Below, one piece after another: positions 16,028 through 24,376 of a stretch of DNA of 35,599 bases. The translations under genes were made by a program, and so were the position numbers. The notes beneath the pieces were generated by a model that was not told the DNA's origin, did not search any database, and saw only the letters and a program-made list of their open reading frames with translations. Origin of the DNA: Syntrophaceae bacterium UBA7544 (lineage in GTDB: Bacteria > Desulfobacterota > Syntrophia > Syntrophales > Smithellaceae); NCBI GenBank assembly GCA_002479215.1, contig DLME01000109.1, forward strand, positions 1-35,599, written 5' to 3'. The stretch's first letter is position 1. Each line of letters begins with the position of its first letter.

Positions 16028-17029
16028 TTATTCCCTGATTCGTTTCTTCAGTTCTTTGATGAGCGTATTGAGGACATCGCTCGCGTCGGCAACAATGGCG
16101 ACATCGGCCATTTTCATCATTGTCGCCTGCGGGTTTTTATTGATAGCGACAATGAAATCCGCTTCGCCCAGACCTGCGGTATGCTGAATGGCGCCGCTGA
16201 TACCGAAGGAAAAAAGAATTTTCGGTTTGATATGCTTACCGGCCTGTCCCACCAGCGCTACATGATCAGCCCAGCCGGCATAAATTACGGGTCTTGTGGC
16301 GCCGACACCGCCTCCCAAAAGCTTGGCCAGTTCATGAAGTCTGTTGAAATTATTTTTATTACCCATGCCCCTGCCTCCACAAACTATGACGGCGGCGCTT
16401 TCTATGGAGTGTTCCCTTTCTGCTGATCGCTTATACTCCACCAGACGAACACGCGGTTCGGGCAGGTTTTTCATCAAAGGCAAGCGCTCGACCAAGGCCT
16501 TTCTGTTATAGTTGTGAGGCATTTCCTTGAATGTTCCGGGACGCACCGTGGCCATCTGGGGACGATGCCGTTCCGTAATGATTTCCGCCAGCATGTTGCC
16601 GCCGAAAGAAGGCGCTATTTGCAGCAATAATCCTTCTTCCGTGATATCCAGCCCCACGCAATCCGCAGATAATCCTGTCTTCAGACGCTTGGCCAGCCTT
16701 GGCGCGAATTCACGGCCAAAGTCTGTGGCGCCGATCAAGATAATCTCCGGGTCTCTTTCCTTCGCCAATTTTTCGATGATCGCCAAATATCTTTCCGTGC
16801 TGTAGCTCTTTAGGGCGGGATCATCAATTGCCAGAATTCTATCCGCGCCGTGCGCTGTGTATTCCATAATCCATTCGTCAATTTCATGACCAAAAACTAA
16901 CGCGCATACTTCCGCCTGAATCATGCGCGCCAGATCAACCGCTTTGGAAATCAATTGTAAAGTTACGCGGTTTTGATAGTAGTTGCGGTAATCACCAAAT
17001 ACCCAAATGCTTTTTTGCTTACTCTTCAT
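16028..17029 (-). CDS. etfA: Electron transfer flavoprotein, alpha subunit
   Basis: A 333-residue protein that with EtfB forms the FAD-carrying heterodimer taking electrons from acyl-CoA dehydrogenases. The C-terminal FAD domain is recognisable: CGGRGMGNKNNF, then GATRPVIYAGWADHVALVGQAGKHIKPK, and SGAIQH at residues 278-283 followed by FIVAINKNPQATMMKMADVAIVAD. The N-terminal half is the alpha/beta domain that packs on EtfB. It overlaps the end of etfB by 11 bases, so the two are translationally coupled. It is the last gene of the ACAD-etfB-etfA operon. Its stop lies 12 bp from cassette 2. Confidence 0.93.
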   Translation of the reverse strand: MKSKQKSIWVFGDYRNYYQNRVTLQLISKAVDLARMIQAEVCALVFGHEIDEWIMEYTAHGADRILAIDDPALKSYSTERYLAIIEKLAKERDPEIILIGATDFGREFAPRLAKRLKTGLSADCVGLDITEEGLLLQIAPSFGGNMLAEIITERHRPQMATVRPGTFKEMPHNYNRKALVERLPLMKNLPEPRVRLVEYKRSAEREHSIESAAVIVCGGRGMGNKNNFNRLHELAKLLGGGVGATRPVIYAGWADHVALVGQAGKHIKPKILFSFGISGAIQHTAGLGEADFIVAINKNPQATMMKMADVAIVADASDVLNTLIKELKKRIRE

Positions 17030-17855
17030 GAGTCTGTTTACTGTCCTCTATGGATTTGCCGATAGCCGAACTGATTTTTCTCTGATATTGATTGAGAAAT
17101 TCCGTAACCACAGTGGCCGCCGTTCCCTGCAAAAACACGTTTTCTTTCTGTGTATTTCTTAAAAATACTTTGCGCACCCTGGTGCGGGAGCCCTGATTTT
17201 CCATTGCTGCAGCGTTTATACCGAGATCTCCAGCATCAAGAATAATGACGCTATTTTCGTTGAACGAATTTTCCAGACCTACAAGCTTCGTATAGCGTGG
17301 TTCGTAATTTTCCATGGAGACGGTTACCAGCGCTGGAAATTCCATTTCCAGCGTTTCGCGGAAATTATCGACGAGTCTGCGGACGCGCAATGTCCGGCCG
17401 TTAATTTCCAGTTTCTCGACATACGCCGCGGCGGGTAAATCTAATTTTTCAGCTAATTGCGGGCCGACCTGTGCCGTCTCGCTGTCGGAGGTATAAGCAC
17501 CGCAAAGCAGCAGATCAAATTTCGGACACTCTTTTTTTATTGCTTCCGCCAAAATCCAGGAAGTAGCAAATGTATCGGAACCTGCTAAAAGCTTATCACA
17601 AATAAGGATAGCGCGATCTGCACCTAAAGCCAGCGCTTCGTGCAGAATTTCCTGGGCAGCCGAAGGCCCCATGGTTATCGCGGTAATGTTTGCGGAATAT
17701 TTTTCTTTAATTTGCAAGGCGGCTTCCAGAGCGTGCTTGCAGGCCGGGTTCATCATTCCCGTCGCCAGATCGCGCCGCAGTGTGCCGGTTTTTTCATCCC
17801 ACGGTAGTTCCGTCACCATGGGAACTTGTTTTAAACAAACTACCAGATTCAACAT
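17019..17855 (-). CDS. etfB: Electron transfer flavoprotein, beta subunit
   Basis: A 278-residue protein of the EtfB/FixA family. It starts with LNLVVCLKQVPMVTELPWD, has DLLLCGAYTSDSETAQVGPQLAEKLDLPAAAYVEKLEI in the signature region, and contacts AMP in the heterodimer. At the cytosolic face it docks on acyl-CoA dehydrogenases. The start codon is six bases after the acyl-CoA dehydrogenase stop, and no good ribosome site is visible, so it depends on coupling with the upstream gene. The short C-terminal extension (QYQRKISSAIGKSIEDSK) is charged. Whether the complex is confurcating or bifurcating cannot be decided by eye. Confidence 0.93.
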   Translation of the reverse strand: MLNLVVCLKQVPMVTELPWDEKTGTLRRDLATGMMNPACKHALEAALQIKEKYSANITAITMGPSAAQEILHEALALGADRAILICDKLLAGSDTFATSWILAEAIKKECPKFDLLLCGAYTSDSETAQVGPQLAEKLDLPAAAYVEKLEINGRTLRVRRLVDNFRETLEMEFPALVTVSMENYEPRYTKLVGLENSFNENSVIILDAGDLGINAAAMENQGSRTRVRKVFLRNTQKENVFLQGTAATVVTEFLNQYQRKISSAIGKSIEDSKQTHEE

Positions 17856-17861
17856 ATTTTT

Positions 17862-19013
17862 CTATAATAGCAACTTAGACAGTACTGAACGCGCAATGAC
17901 CAGGCGCTGAATTTCGCTGGTGCCTTCATAGATTTCTGTAACTTTAGCGTCACGAAAATATCTTTCCACATCGTATTCTTTGCTGTATCCGTAGCCGCCG
18001 TGAATTTGTACGGCCAGCGACGTAATCCTAGAGGCAACCTGACTGCAGTAAAGCTTGGCCATGGCCGCTTCACAGCCGAAAGGCGAACCTTCATCCTTCA
18101 GGGAACAGGCTCTATACAAAAGCAGGCGCGCCGCGGCTTGCTCTGTGGCCATATCGGCAATGTAATTTTGAATTGTTTGTAAAGAAGCAATCGGCTTTTT
18201 AAATTGTTGTCTTTCCTTGGCGTATTTGACCGCGGCTTCAAAGGCTCCCTGCGCGATACCCAGTGCCTGTGCGGCGACACCTATGCGACCATTATCCAGT
18301 GTGGCCAGGCCTATTTTCATCCCATCGCCCAGTTTCCCCAAAAGATTCTTTTCCGGCACGCGGCAATCTTCCAAAAATAATGAGGAAACGGGGTTGGCGC
18401 GCATGCCGCAAAGATCTTCCAGCTCACCACGTAAAAACCCGGGAAAGCTACTCTCCACAATAAACACACTGCTCTGCAGGCGTGTCTGATCGGTATTGGT
18501 AAGAGCGAAAATTAAGGACAGATCGCAAATTCCGCCGTTAGTGACAAATATTTTCGTTCCATTTAATATGAACTCATGGCTGTTTTTTACCGCGGTTGTT
18601 TCCACACTTCCCGCATCAGAACCGGCATTGGCTTCGGTCAGGCTGAAAGCGCCGATAATTTCACCGCTGGCCAGCTTGGGCAGATAAGTATCTTTCTGTT
18701 GGGGCGACGCGAATTGGAGAAACGGATAAACAGCCACGCCGTTGTGCACCGTAATGCATAAGCCTACGGCGGCACAAACGCGGGAAATTTCCTCCACAAC
18801 TATAGCCGCGCTTATTGAATCTATTGCCGCTCCGCCGAATTCCTTGGGTACCTGCAGGCCGAAATAATTAAGCGCTTTCATTTTTTCAATAACGTCGCGG
18901 GGAAATGTGGCATTGCGGTCTATTTCCGCGGCAATAGGGGCAAGTTCGGTTTCCGCAAAATGCCTCACAGAATTGCGGATAAGTTTATGTTTCATGCACG
19001 GATTAAATTGCAA
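17862..19013 (-). CDS. Acyl-CoA dehydrogenase (short-chain type)
   Basis: A 383-residue flavoenzyme with the full ACAD plan: N-terminal helical domain (LIRNSVRHFAETELAPIAAEIDR), middle domain (SLTEANAGSDAGSVETTA; LNGTKIFVTNGG) and C-terminal domain (QIHGGYGYSKEYDVERYFRDAKVTEIYEGTSEIQ) with the base E363. It oxidises acyl-CoA to enoyl-CoA with transfer to EtfAB. I choose a TTG start at 19013: AGGAG lies seven bases upstream, and it yields the usual LQFNPCMKHKLIRN N-terminus. The farther upstream in-frame codon would overlap the ribosome site. It is first in the operon with etfB and etfA. Chain-length preference is unknown; butyryl- or glutaryl-type are both possible. Confidence 0.92.
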   Translation of the reverse strand: MQFNPCMKHKLIRNSVRHFAETELAPIAAEIDRNATFPRDVIEKMKALNYFGLQVPKEFGGAAIDSISAAIVVEEISRVCAAVGLCITVHNGVAVYPFLQFASPQQKDTYLPKLASGEIIGAFSLTEANAGSDAGSVETTAVKNSHEFILNGTKIFVTNGGICDLSLIFALTNTDQTRLQSSVFIVESSFPGFLRGELEDLCGMRANPVSSLFLEDCRVPEKNLLGKLGDGMKIGLATLDNGRIGVAAQALGIAQGAFEAAVKYAKERQQFKKPIASLQTIQNYIADMATEQAAARLLLYRACSLKDEGSPFGCEAAMAKLYCSQVASRITSLAVQIHGGYGYSKEYDVERYFRDAKVTEIYEGTSEIQRLVIARSVLSKLLL

Positions 19014-19172
19014 CTTACATCTCCTGATCAAAGCGGTATTTTTTGCACAAATAACTTAAAAAAACTGTAAAATCAAGAAAATGAAACAAAAACCTTTTTC
19101 TGGAATATCAAACTAAGAACCTGTAAAATTACACTATACTTAATAAGCCTACACAAGCAAAAGGAGAACATC

Positions 19173-19532
19173 ATGAAAATACGTATTTTCTTGTTTTCAT
19201 TGATTTTATTATTTACCAGCCTGTCTGCAGCGCACACCAAGGAATATGGTAAAATCCGCGCTTTGCAACAGCGAGCGGCTTATGTGACCAAACAAAAAAA
19301 CGACTTCGTTGCCCGGGTTCTGACATCTTATAAAATACCTCATGAAAAAAACGATATAGGCGCAATTGTGCGCATCAACATGGAAGGGCAGCGGCTGAGT
19401 ATCAAAGCTATTGAAATCATTCCCCTAACCAAAGAATCGGCTGATAAGCGCCGGCATGTTGTCGCTCATGAGCTGTTTTTTTATACCGATAATAATATTC
19501 TTGATCTGGTATCCGAGTTGACAATTCGTTAA
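19173..19532 (+). CDS. Secreted or periplasmic protein of unknown function
   Basis: A 119-residue protein with a clear signal peptide: MKIRIFLFSLILLFTSLSAA followed by a probable cleavage near AHTKE. The mature part (about 95 residues) is basic and mixed alpha/beta in appearance, with RRHVVAHELFFYTDNNILDLVSEL near the end. I recognise no domain. AAAAGGAG sits eight bases before the ATG. A TATACT box at 19135-19140 could be its -10 element, but no good -35 accompanies it. It converges on the gene at 19536 with only three bases between the stops. Confidence 0.75.
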   Translation: MKIRIFLFSLILLFTSLSAAHTKEYGKIRALQQRAAYVTKQKNDFVARVLTSYKIPHEKNDIGAIVRINMEGQRLSIKAIEIIPLTKESADKRRHVVAHELFFYTDNNILDLVSELTIR

Positions 19533-19535
19533 TTT

Positions 19536-19859
19536 TCAAACGTTTTCCTTATGTTGAATTTGAGCCACTTTTTCTTTATTTAAATAATACCCGCCTTGAA
19601 AAGTTTTGCAGACTACTTCGCTCAAAATAAGCATCTCGAGTGCTTTAGGGCGATAATCACGATAGCCTACTTTGAAATAACTGATTTTATCGTAAGGTAA
19701 ATCAATGGCGGTGGTAGCATTGATCGCCCCTCTATCTTCAAGTTCTTTCATAATGGCCAGAGATACCTGTTTTGTCCACCAGCCAGTGCCTAACATAGCT
19801 AAAAGATAAACAACAAGCACGGCGAAAATACCTATAATTATTTGCATTGATTCCGGCAT
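19536..19859 (-). CDS. Membrane-anchored protein of unknown function
   Basis: A 107-residue protein with one N-terminal hydrophobic helix (about residues 6-26, MQIIIGIFAVLVVYLLAMLGTGWW) and a cytoplasmic or periplasmic rest that includes KELEDRGAINATTAIDLPY, which looks like a small winged-helix-like segment. No family is recognised. The ATG at 19859 has only a weak ribosome site; an internal ATG at 19847 is an alternative with a CCGGA just before it. Length and codon pattern support a real gene, though at lower confidence. Confidence 0.6.
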   Translation of the reverse strand: MPESMQIIIGIFAVLVVYLLAMLGTGWWTKQVSLAIMKELEDRGAINATTAIDLPYDKISYFKVGYRDYRPKALEMLILSEVVCKTFQGGYYLNKEKVAQIQHKENV

Positions 19860-20057
19860 GAACTACATACCTAATAAGAATTTTGTTAATTCTTAAACAA
19901 TTTATCTCAATTGAGCAAGGATTTAATTGACTATTCCTATCGTTGATCAGCCTTTTTTGAATCTTACGGATAAAATCATAGCATATTGCTTTTTTAGTTA
20001 TAATTGTTATTATAATAATAATGAAAATAGGAAATTCTGAAAAGAGAGGGACGAAAC

Positions 20058-20753
20058 ATGAAAAAAAATAAAATCCTGAAGAAAAAGAAACCCTTAAAGA
20101 AAGCTAAAATAGTAAAAGCCTTAAAAAAAGTTGAGGTCACCAAAAAAGCTAAAGCTCCGAAAAAAAAGGTCTTAAGAAAAGCTAAGGCTGTTAAGCAAGT
20201 CTCTTCTCCGAAAAAAGCTACTGCAAAAAAAGTTAAAGTCGTCAAAAAAGTCAGGCCTCCGCAAAAACCTCCCGTAAAGAAAACCCCCGCTCCGGCAACA
20301 CCCGCCATACAAGATTTGCAAAAACAAAAGGTTAAGTTCACATTGCATCCATATCAATACGAAGAACCGGGCGGCACAAAACTATCGGCAATGAAATTGG
20401 GTGTTGACGAACACATCGTCATAAAAACGCTGGTTATGGAAGATGAAAACGGAAAACCCCTGATTATTTTAATGCACGGCGATAAAGAAGTTTCTACAGA
20501 TGCATTGGCAGCGATTATCGGCGAAACGGTTTCTCCTTGTAAGCCAGAAGTCGCACAGGGGCATACCGGCTACCAAGTGGGCGGTACCTCACCTTTCGGC
20601 ATACAGAAAATAATTCCTGTTTTCATGGAAAGAACCATCGCCGATTTACCCAAAATTTTTATTAATGCCGGACGGCGCGGTTTGCTGGCACAAATGTCTT
20701 CCGTTGACCTTATTAACATACTTAAGCCGTTCATGGTCAGTGTCGCCAGATGA
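20058..20753 (+). CDS. YbaK/ProX-type aminoacyl-tRNA deacylase with lysine-rich N-terminal tail
   Basis: A 231-residue protein in two parts. Residues 1-85 are low complexity and extremely basic: 32 lysines in the first 75 residues, in KKAK/KKV blocks with prolines, like a histone H1 or AlgP tail. Residues 86-231 form a YbaK (Cys-tRNA(Pro) deacylase) domain: HPYQYEE, the conserved lysine in HIVIKTLV, and GYQVGGTSPFGIQK. YbaK proteins remove misacylated amino acids from tRNA. The free-standing domain is about 155 residues, so the tail is an addition. GAGAGGG precedes the ATG. The tail probably binds tRNA or DNA (inference). Confidence 0.88.
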   Translation: MKKNKILKKKKPLKKAKIVKALKKVEVTKKAKAPKKKVLRKAKAVKQVSSPKKATAKKVKVVKKVRPPQKPPVKKTPAPATPAIQDLQKQKVKFTLHPYQYEEPGGTKLSAMKLGVDEHIVIKTLVMEDENGKPLIILMHGDKEVSTDALAAIIGETVSPCKPEVAQGHTGYQVGGTSPFGIQKIIPVFMERTIADLPKIFINAGRRGLLAQMSSVDLINILKPFMVSVAR

Positions 20754-20805
20754 TCCACATCTTGCCGTTAAAAAAAATATGATGGCAATTTAAGGTTGCA
20801 GTAGT

Positions 20806-21363
20806 ATGCCTGAAAACGTTATTATCCGCTGTCTTAATTGCGGAACAAAAAATCGCATACCCAAAAAAAAATTTCAGGGCAGGTCTGTTTGCGGCAAATG
20901 CGCCGCGCCATTGGATGATTTGATTATTCGCTGTCTCAAATGCGGCACCAAAAATAGAATGCACGAAGATCGTCTTAATCAAAAGCCTCTTTGCGGTAAA
21001 TGTCGTGAACCGCTCGTAATCACCCAACAAAAAACCAAACCTCTAGAGGTAACAGATAATACATTTGCGCGCGAAGTATTGACCTCAGATACGTCGGTTC
21101 TTGTTGATTGCTGGGCGCCCTGGTGCGGCCCCTGCAAGCAATTATCACCAATAATCGACGAGCTAGCCTCCGACTATGCCAATGGAGTAAAAGTAACCAA
21201 GCTGAATGTCGATGAAAATCCGCTCACCGCTTCGCAATATGGAATCCACAGTATTCCGACCATGCTTTTTTTTAAAGAAGGCAAGCTGGTGCAACGCCTG
21301 ACCGGAGCGCTCCCTAAAGACGAAATCGAAAAAAATATATTATCCATAATCAAAACCAACTGA
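20806..21363 (+). CDS. Thioredoxin with two N-terminal zinc ribbons
   Basis: A 185-residue protein. Residues 1-70 hold two successive four-cysteine zinc ribbons: C9, C12, C29, C32 and C43, C46, C63, C66, each with the CxxCGTKNR...CGKC pattern. Residues 80-185 are a canonical thioredoxin domain with WCGPC at 106-110 and the cis-proline loop SIPTMLFF. Trx2/TrxC proteins normally have one such ribbon. It reduces disulfides in the cytosol, and the zinc sites may sense redox stress. It lies 52 bp after the YbaK gene and 17 bp before the Nudix gene, suggesting one transcript. Confidence 0.93.
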   Translation: MPENVIIRCLNCGTKNRIPKKKFQGRSVCGKCAAPLDDLIIRCLKCGTKNRMHEDRLNQKPLCGKCREPLVITQQKTKPLEVTDNTFAREVLTSDTSVLVDCWAPWCGPCKQLSPIIDELASDYANGVKVTKLNVDENPLTASQYGIHSIPTMLFFKEGKLVQRLTGALPKDEIEKNILSIIKTN

Positions 21364-21380
21364 AACCAGGCCCAGAATCC

Positions 21381-21920
21381 ATGAAAAAAACCAAAGCCAA
21401 TTTGATGTATAAGTGTAAGATTTTCGACGTTTGGGAGGAAGAAGTCCCTCTGCCTACCGGAAAATCAAACAAACAAAGCTGGATTGACCATAAACCTACC
21501 GTTGCTGTTGTTGCCCTCAACGACAAAAATGAAGTACTGTTAATAAAACAATACCGCAACGCCGTAAAAAAGCACCTTTTGGAAATTCCGGCCGGTTCTC
21601 TGGATAACATGGAAGAGTCGCCTGTTGCCTGTGCCCAAAGGGAACTAGCCGAAGAAACAGGCTTTAAAGCCGCGAGTCTTATGAAACTTTACGAAGGTTA
21701 CTTGCTACCAGGATACTGCAATGAATATATGTATTTCTTTCTCGCGCAGGACCTTATCTCCGCACCACTTCCTCCCGATGAAGATGAATTCATCGAAATC
21801 GTTCCTGTCAAACTCTCTTCTGTTCAAGAATTGCTCAAAACCGGTGAAATTATTGACGCTAAAACTGCCCTGGGAATTATCCTGGCTGAAAATTTTTTTC
21901 AACAAAAACAAGTTGCTTGA
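21381..21920 (+). CDS. Nudix hydrolase, ADP-ribose pyrophosphatase-like
   Basis: A 179-residue cytosolic enzyme. The Nudix box is complete: GSLDNMEESPVACAQRELAEETGF (Gx5Ex7REUxEExGU) in the middle of the protein, where the glutamates bind Mg2+. The preceding VLLIKQYRNAVKKHLLEIPAG is typical of the ADP-ribose pyrophosphatase subgroup, which hydrolyses ADP-ribose and related nucleoside diphosphate sugars to AMP and a phosphosugar. The following YLLPGYCNEYMYFFLAQDL fits the same group. It follows the thioredoxin gene by 17 bp and probably shares its transcript. Confidence 0.9.
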   Translation: MKKTKANLMYKCKIFDVWEEEVPLPTGKSNKQSWIDHKPTVAVVALNDKNEVLLIKQYRNAVKKHLLEIPAGSLDNMEESPVACAQRELAEETGFKAASLMKLYEGYLLPGYCNEYMYFFLAQDLISAPLPPDEDEFIEIVPVKLSSVQELLKTGEIIDAKTALGIILAENFFQQKQVA

Positions 21921-21980
21921 AAAGTAAAGCAGTCTTTTAAAATGTCTTTTTGACGGCGTTCTTTTATCCTTTAAAGCTTC

Positions 21981-22009
21981 TTGCCAGAGGCATAAAGTTT
22001 TGTTAGACT
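21981..22009 (+). promoter_or_regulatory. Candidate sigma70 promoter of paaK
   Basis: TTGCCA (21981-21986), a 17-base spacer and TAGACT (22004-22009) lie 33 bp before the start of the CoA ligase. Confidence 0.5.
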
Positions 22010-22041
22010 TTCGTACAGGCCAATAAAAGGGAGGCACAATC

Positions 22042-23340
22042 ATGATGTATAATGAAGAGTTTGAAACCCTGCCCCGCGAAGCGCTAAAAGCTCTGCAAAT
22101 TAAAAGGCTCCAGCAGGTTTTACAGCGAGTTTATCATACCGTGGGATTTTATAAAAAATCCCTGGATGCCGCCAAAATCAAACCCGACGATATCAAATCT
22201 ATTGCCGATATGAAAAAGCTTCCCTTTATCACCAGACAGGATTTGCGTGATAATTATCCCTTCGGCTTATTTTCGGTGCCTATGAGCAGCATTGTCCGGC
22301 TGCACGCTTCTTCCGGTACCAGCGACAAGTCTACTGTTTTCGGTTATACCAAACGCGATATTGAAATTTGGTCGGACCTGGTCGCGCGCTGTCTTGTCGC
22401 CGCAGGTTTAACAAAAAATGATATTATTCATAACGCCTTCGGTTACGGATTGTTCACCGGCGGTTTGGGACTGCATTACGGCGCGGAAAAGATAGGGGCG
22501 AGTGTTATTCCCATGTCCGGAGGAAATGCTAAAAGGCAAATCATGATTTTGCAGGATTTCGGGCCGACTGTTATTTGCTGCACACCTTCCTACGCATTGC
22601 ATCTGGCCGAAGAAGGCAGGGCTCTTGGTGTGGATATGAAATCGTTAAAACTGCGTGTAGGTATTTTCGGAGCTGAGCCATGGAATAAGGCGATGCGCGA
22701 CGAAATTGAAAAGACCTTCGGGATAACTGCGTTGGACCTCTTTGGTCTATCAGAGGTTATCGGCCCGGGCATGGCGATGGAATGTCTGGAAGGCCGTAAT
22801 GGAATGCATATTTTTGAAGACCATTTCATTGTCGAAACAATCAACCCCCAAACCGGCGCAGTGCTGCCTGAGGGATCTGAGGGAGAACTGGTTTTCACCA
22901 CCTTGACTAAAGAAGCAAATCCGCTCATTCGTTACCGTTCCGGCGATGTATCGCGCCTGATTACCGAACCGTGCCGCTGCGGACGCAGTCACATTAAAAT
23001 GGAAAGAGTCCTAAAAAGAAGCGACGATATGCTGATTATCCGCGGCGTCAATATTTTCCCCTCACAAGTCGAAGCTATCTTGGTCGATATCGAAGGATTG
23101 AAGCCCAGCTATCAAATCATCGTTGATAAAGTTGGAGCGTTAGATTCTATGGAACTGCAGGTTGAGGCCAGCGATAAGATCTTCAGCGATTCCGGAAGCG
23201 TGAAAGAATTGCAGAAAATCGAACAAAGAATCGTCAAAGATATGAAGGATTATCTGGGCATTGCCCCGCGCGTAAAGCTTGTGGAACCCAATACTCTGCA
23301 AAAAGCAGGCGCGAAGGTTATTGATAAACGTCGCTTTTGA
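22042..23340 (+). CDS. paaK: Phenylacetate-CoA ligase family protein
   Basis: A 432-residue AMP-forming CoA ligase. It activates an aryl or short acyl carboxylate with ATP and CoA; phenylacetate is the archetype. The family marks are YPFGLFSVP, the ATP loop SSGTSDKST at residues 90-98 (the usual form is SSGTTGKPT), [15 protein letters not shown], and the C-terminal [19 protein letters not shown] lies seven bases before ATG 22042. An ACT-domain gene follows 18 bp later, a frequent arrangement in anaerobic Desulfobacterota and methanogens. The true acid could also be an indole- or aryl-acetate. Confidence 0.9.
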   Translation: MMYNEEFETLPREALKALQIKRLQQVLQRVYHTVGFYKKSLDAAKIKPDDIKSIADMKKLPFITRQDLRDNYPFGLFSVPMSSIVRLHASSGTSDKSTVFGYTKRDIEIWSDLVARCLVAAGLTKNDIIHNAFGYGLFTGGLGLHYGAEKIGASVIPMSGGNAKRQIMILQDFGPTVICCTPSYALHLAEEGRALGVDMKSLKLRVGIFGAEPWNKAMRDEIEKTFGITALDLFGLSEVIGPGMAMECLEGRNGMHIFEDHFIVETINPQTGAVLPEGSEGELVFTTLTKEANPLIRYRSGDVSRLITEPCRCGRSHIKMERVLKRSDDMLIIRGVNIFPSQVEAILVDIEGLKPSYQIIVDKVGALDSMELQVEASDKIFSDSGSVKELQKIEQRIVKDMKDYLGIAPRVKLVEPNTLQKAGAKVIDKRRF

Positions 23341-23358
23341 TTATTAAAAGGGGGTTAT

Positions 23359-23790
23359 ATGAAAGTAGAACAAATATCTGTCTTCTTAGAAAATAAACCC
23401 GGCACGCTGGAGAAGGCGACACGCGTGCTTAAAGATGCCAACATCAATATTCGCACACTATCGCTTGCCGAAACCGCTGATTTCGGCATTTTACGTTTGA
23501 TTGTCAATAATGTGGAAAAAGCCAATAAAGTTCTAAAAGAAAATGGATTTCAGGTCAGCAAAACCCCTGTGGTAGCTGTGGAAGTGCCCGATAAGCCGGG
23601 CGGCCTGCACAGCATTATGGAAGTGATCTCCAAAGAAGGCATTAACGTGGAATACCTTTATGCTTTTGTAGAAAAAAGCGGTCAGAACGCCGTGATTATC
23701 TTCCGCTTCGATAACCCGGAAAAAGCCATCGACATTTTGATGAAGAAAAATTTTACGGTAGTGCCGGGGAAGAAACTATACGAGTTTTAG
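23359..23790 (+). CDS. Tandem ACT-domain protein
   Basis: A 143-residue protein made of two ACT domains: residues 1-70 (EQISVFLENKPGTLEKATRVLKDANINIRTLSLAE) and about 71-143 (VVAVEVPDKPGGLHSIMEVISKEGINVEYLYAFVEKSG). ACT domains bind amino acids and regulate partner enzymes. The 18-bp distance from paaK and the GGGGG ribosome site suggest co-expression, and this protein may tune aryl-CoA ligase activity or sense aromatic amino acids (inference). Confidence 0.9.
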   Translation: MKVEQISVFLENKPGTLEKATRVLKDANINIRTLSLAETADFGILRLIVNNVEKANKVLKENGFQVSKTPVVAVEVPDKPGGLHSIMEVISKEGINVEYLYAFVEKSGQNAVIIFRFDNPEKAIDILMKKNFTVVPGKKLYEF

Positions 23791-23867
23791 TAAGGTTTAC
23801 CCCTTAAACACACGCAAAGGGTCTGCCTCAATGAGGAGCCCAGCGGATAATCTTTAGCAAATCAATT

Positions 23868-23897
23868 GGGATGTTATACGGATCCAGATAACATCCC
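23868..23897 (+). terminator. Inverted repeat downstream of paaK-ACT
   Basis: GGGATGTTAT and ATAACATCCC form a perfect 10-bp stem with a 10-base loop, 77 bp after the ACT gene stop. No T run follows on either strand, so a weak terminator or processing structure is possible. The rest of 23791-24033 has only an AT-rich stretch and a CGGTGTT/AACACCG hairpin at about 23996-24018. Confidence 0.4.
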
Positions 23898-24033
23898 AAG
23901 TAAGAAAATAGGAAATCTTTTGATTATTGTTTAATATTAAGTTATTAGACTTAAAATTGCATTTTTTGTTGAGGGGCGTTATGCCGACAGGAGAGCGGTG
24001 TTTACAGTATTAACACCGATCCATATAAACAAT

Positions 24034-24355
24034 GTTAGGTGCAGAGATGAATTTCGATAAAAATGAACATTATATCCTAAAAAATCTTTCATCCCATAAA
24101 AAATTATCAATTATGATTATGGTGGCAAGTACTTTGCTATTTCTTTTTGGTGTATACGTTATTATTTTTAAGGGACAAACCCCGAAAGACAATGCATTAA
24201 CCGCGGCTGCAATAGTCGTTCTCAGCTGTGGGTATTTGATGTTTCTTTACATCAAGATAATCGAAAAGTTTAAACGAAGATACCAACTTAATGATAAAGA
24301 TAAGGACACCTAACAAATCAATCCAGCCGATCGCTGCGCTCCGGCTGATTTTTTC
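24034..24355 (+). mobile_element. Integron-type gene cassette 3 (isolated)
   Basis: The cassette starts at core GTTAGGTG (24034-24041), a canonical GTTRRRY site. One gene follows from 24047. Its TAA stop lies inside the opposing core CACCTAAC (24307-24314), the exact reverse complement of the start. It then ends in an attC matching site 1 at all but two positions of a 48-base stretch. It sits alone between paaK-ACT and a convergent zinc-finger gene. Confidence 0.78.
24047..24313 (+). CDS. Two-helix membrane protein of cassette 3 (unknown function)
   Basis: An 88-residue protein with two hydrophobic segments, about residues 25-43 (SIMIMVASTLLFLFGVYVII) and 56-73 (LTAAAIVVLSCGYLMFLYI), flanked by charged ends (KKFKRRYQLNDKDKDT at the C-terminus). 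No family is recognised. The start at ATG 24047 lies six bases after the cassette core GTTAGGTG, with GCAGAG as a weak ribosome site; this spacing is typical of integron cassettes. The stop codon is part of the attC core. Its topology resembles a small 2-TM module of membrane-associated defence or stress proteins, but nothing more can be claimed. Confidence 0.7.
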   Translation: MNFDKNEHYILKNLSSHKKLSIMIMVASTLLFLFGVYVIIFKGQTPKDNALTAAAIVVLSCGYLMFLYIKIIEKFKRRYQLNDKDKDT

Positions 24356-24362
24356 GTTCATC
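24307..24362 (+). repeat. attC recombination site 3
   Basis: Opening core CACCTAAC (24307-24314), inner arms CAGCCG (24324-24329) and CGGCTG (24342-24347), then GATTTTTTCGTT and a degenerate distal core GTTCATC (24356-24362). It is nearly identical to site 1, with two differences in the shared 48 bases. Like site 1, it has a T-run after the stem that could terminate transcription. Confidence 0.78.
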
Positions 24363-24376
24363 CACCATACTTGTTT

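Noticed and set aside
15081..24362. Near-identical repeats at 15081 and 24307 read as CRISPR or REP units
   Set aside because: Only three dispersed copies, no regular spacing, and each lies at the end of a cassette with matched core sites, so attC is the better reading.
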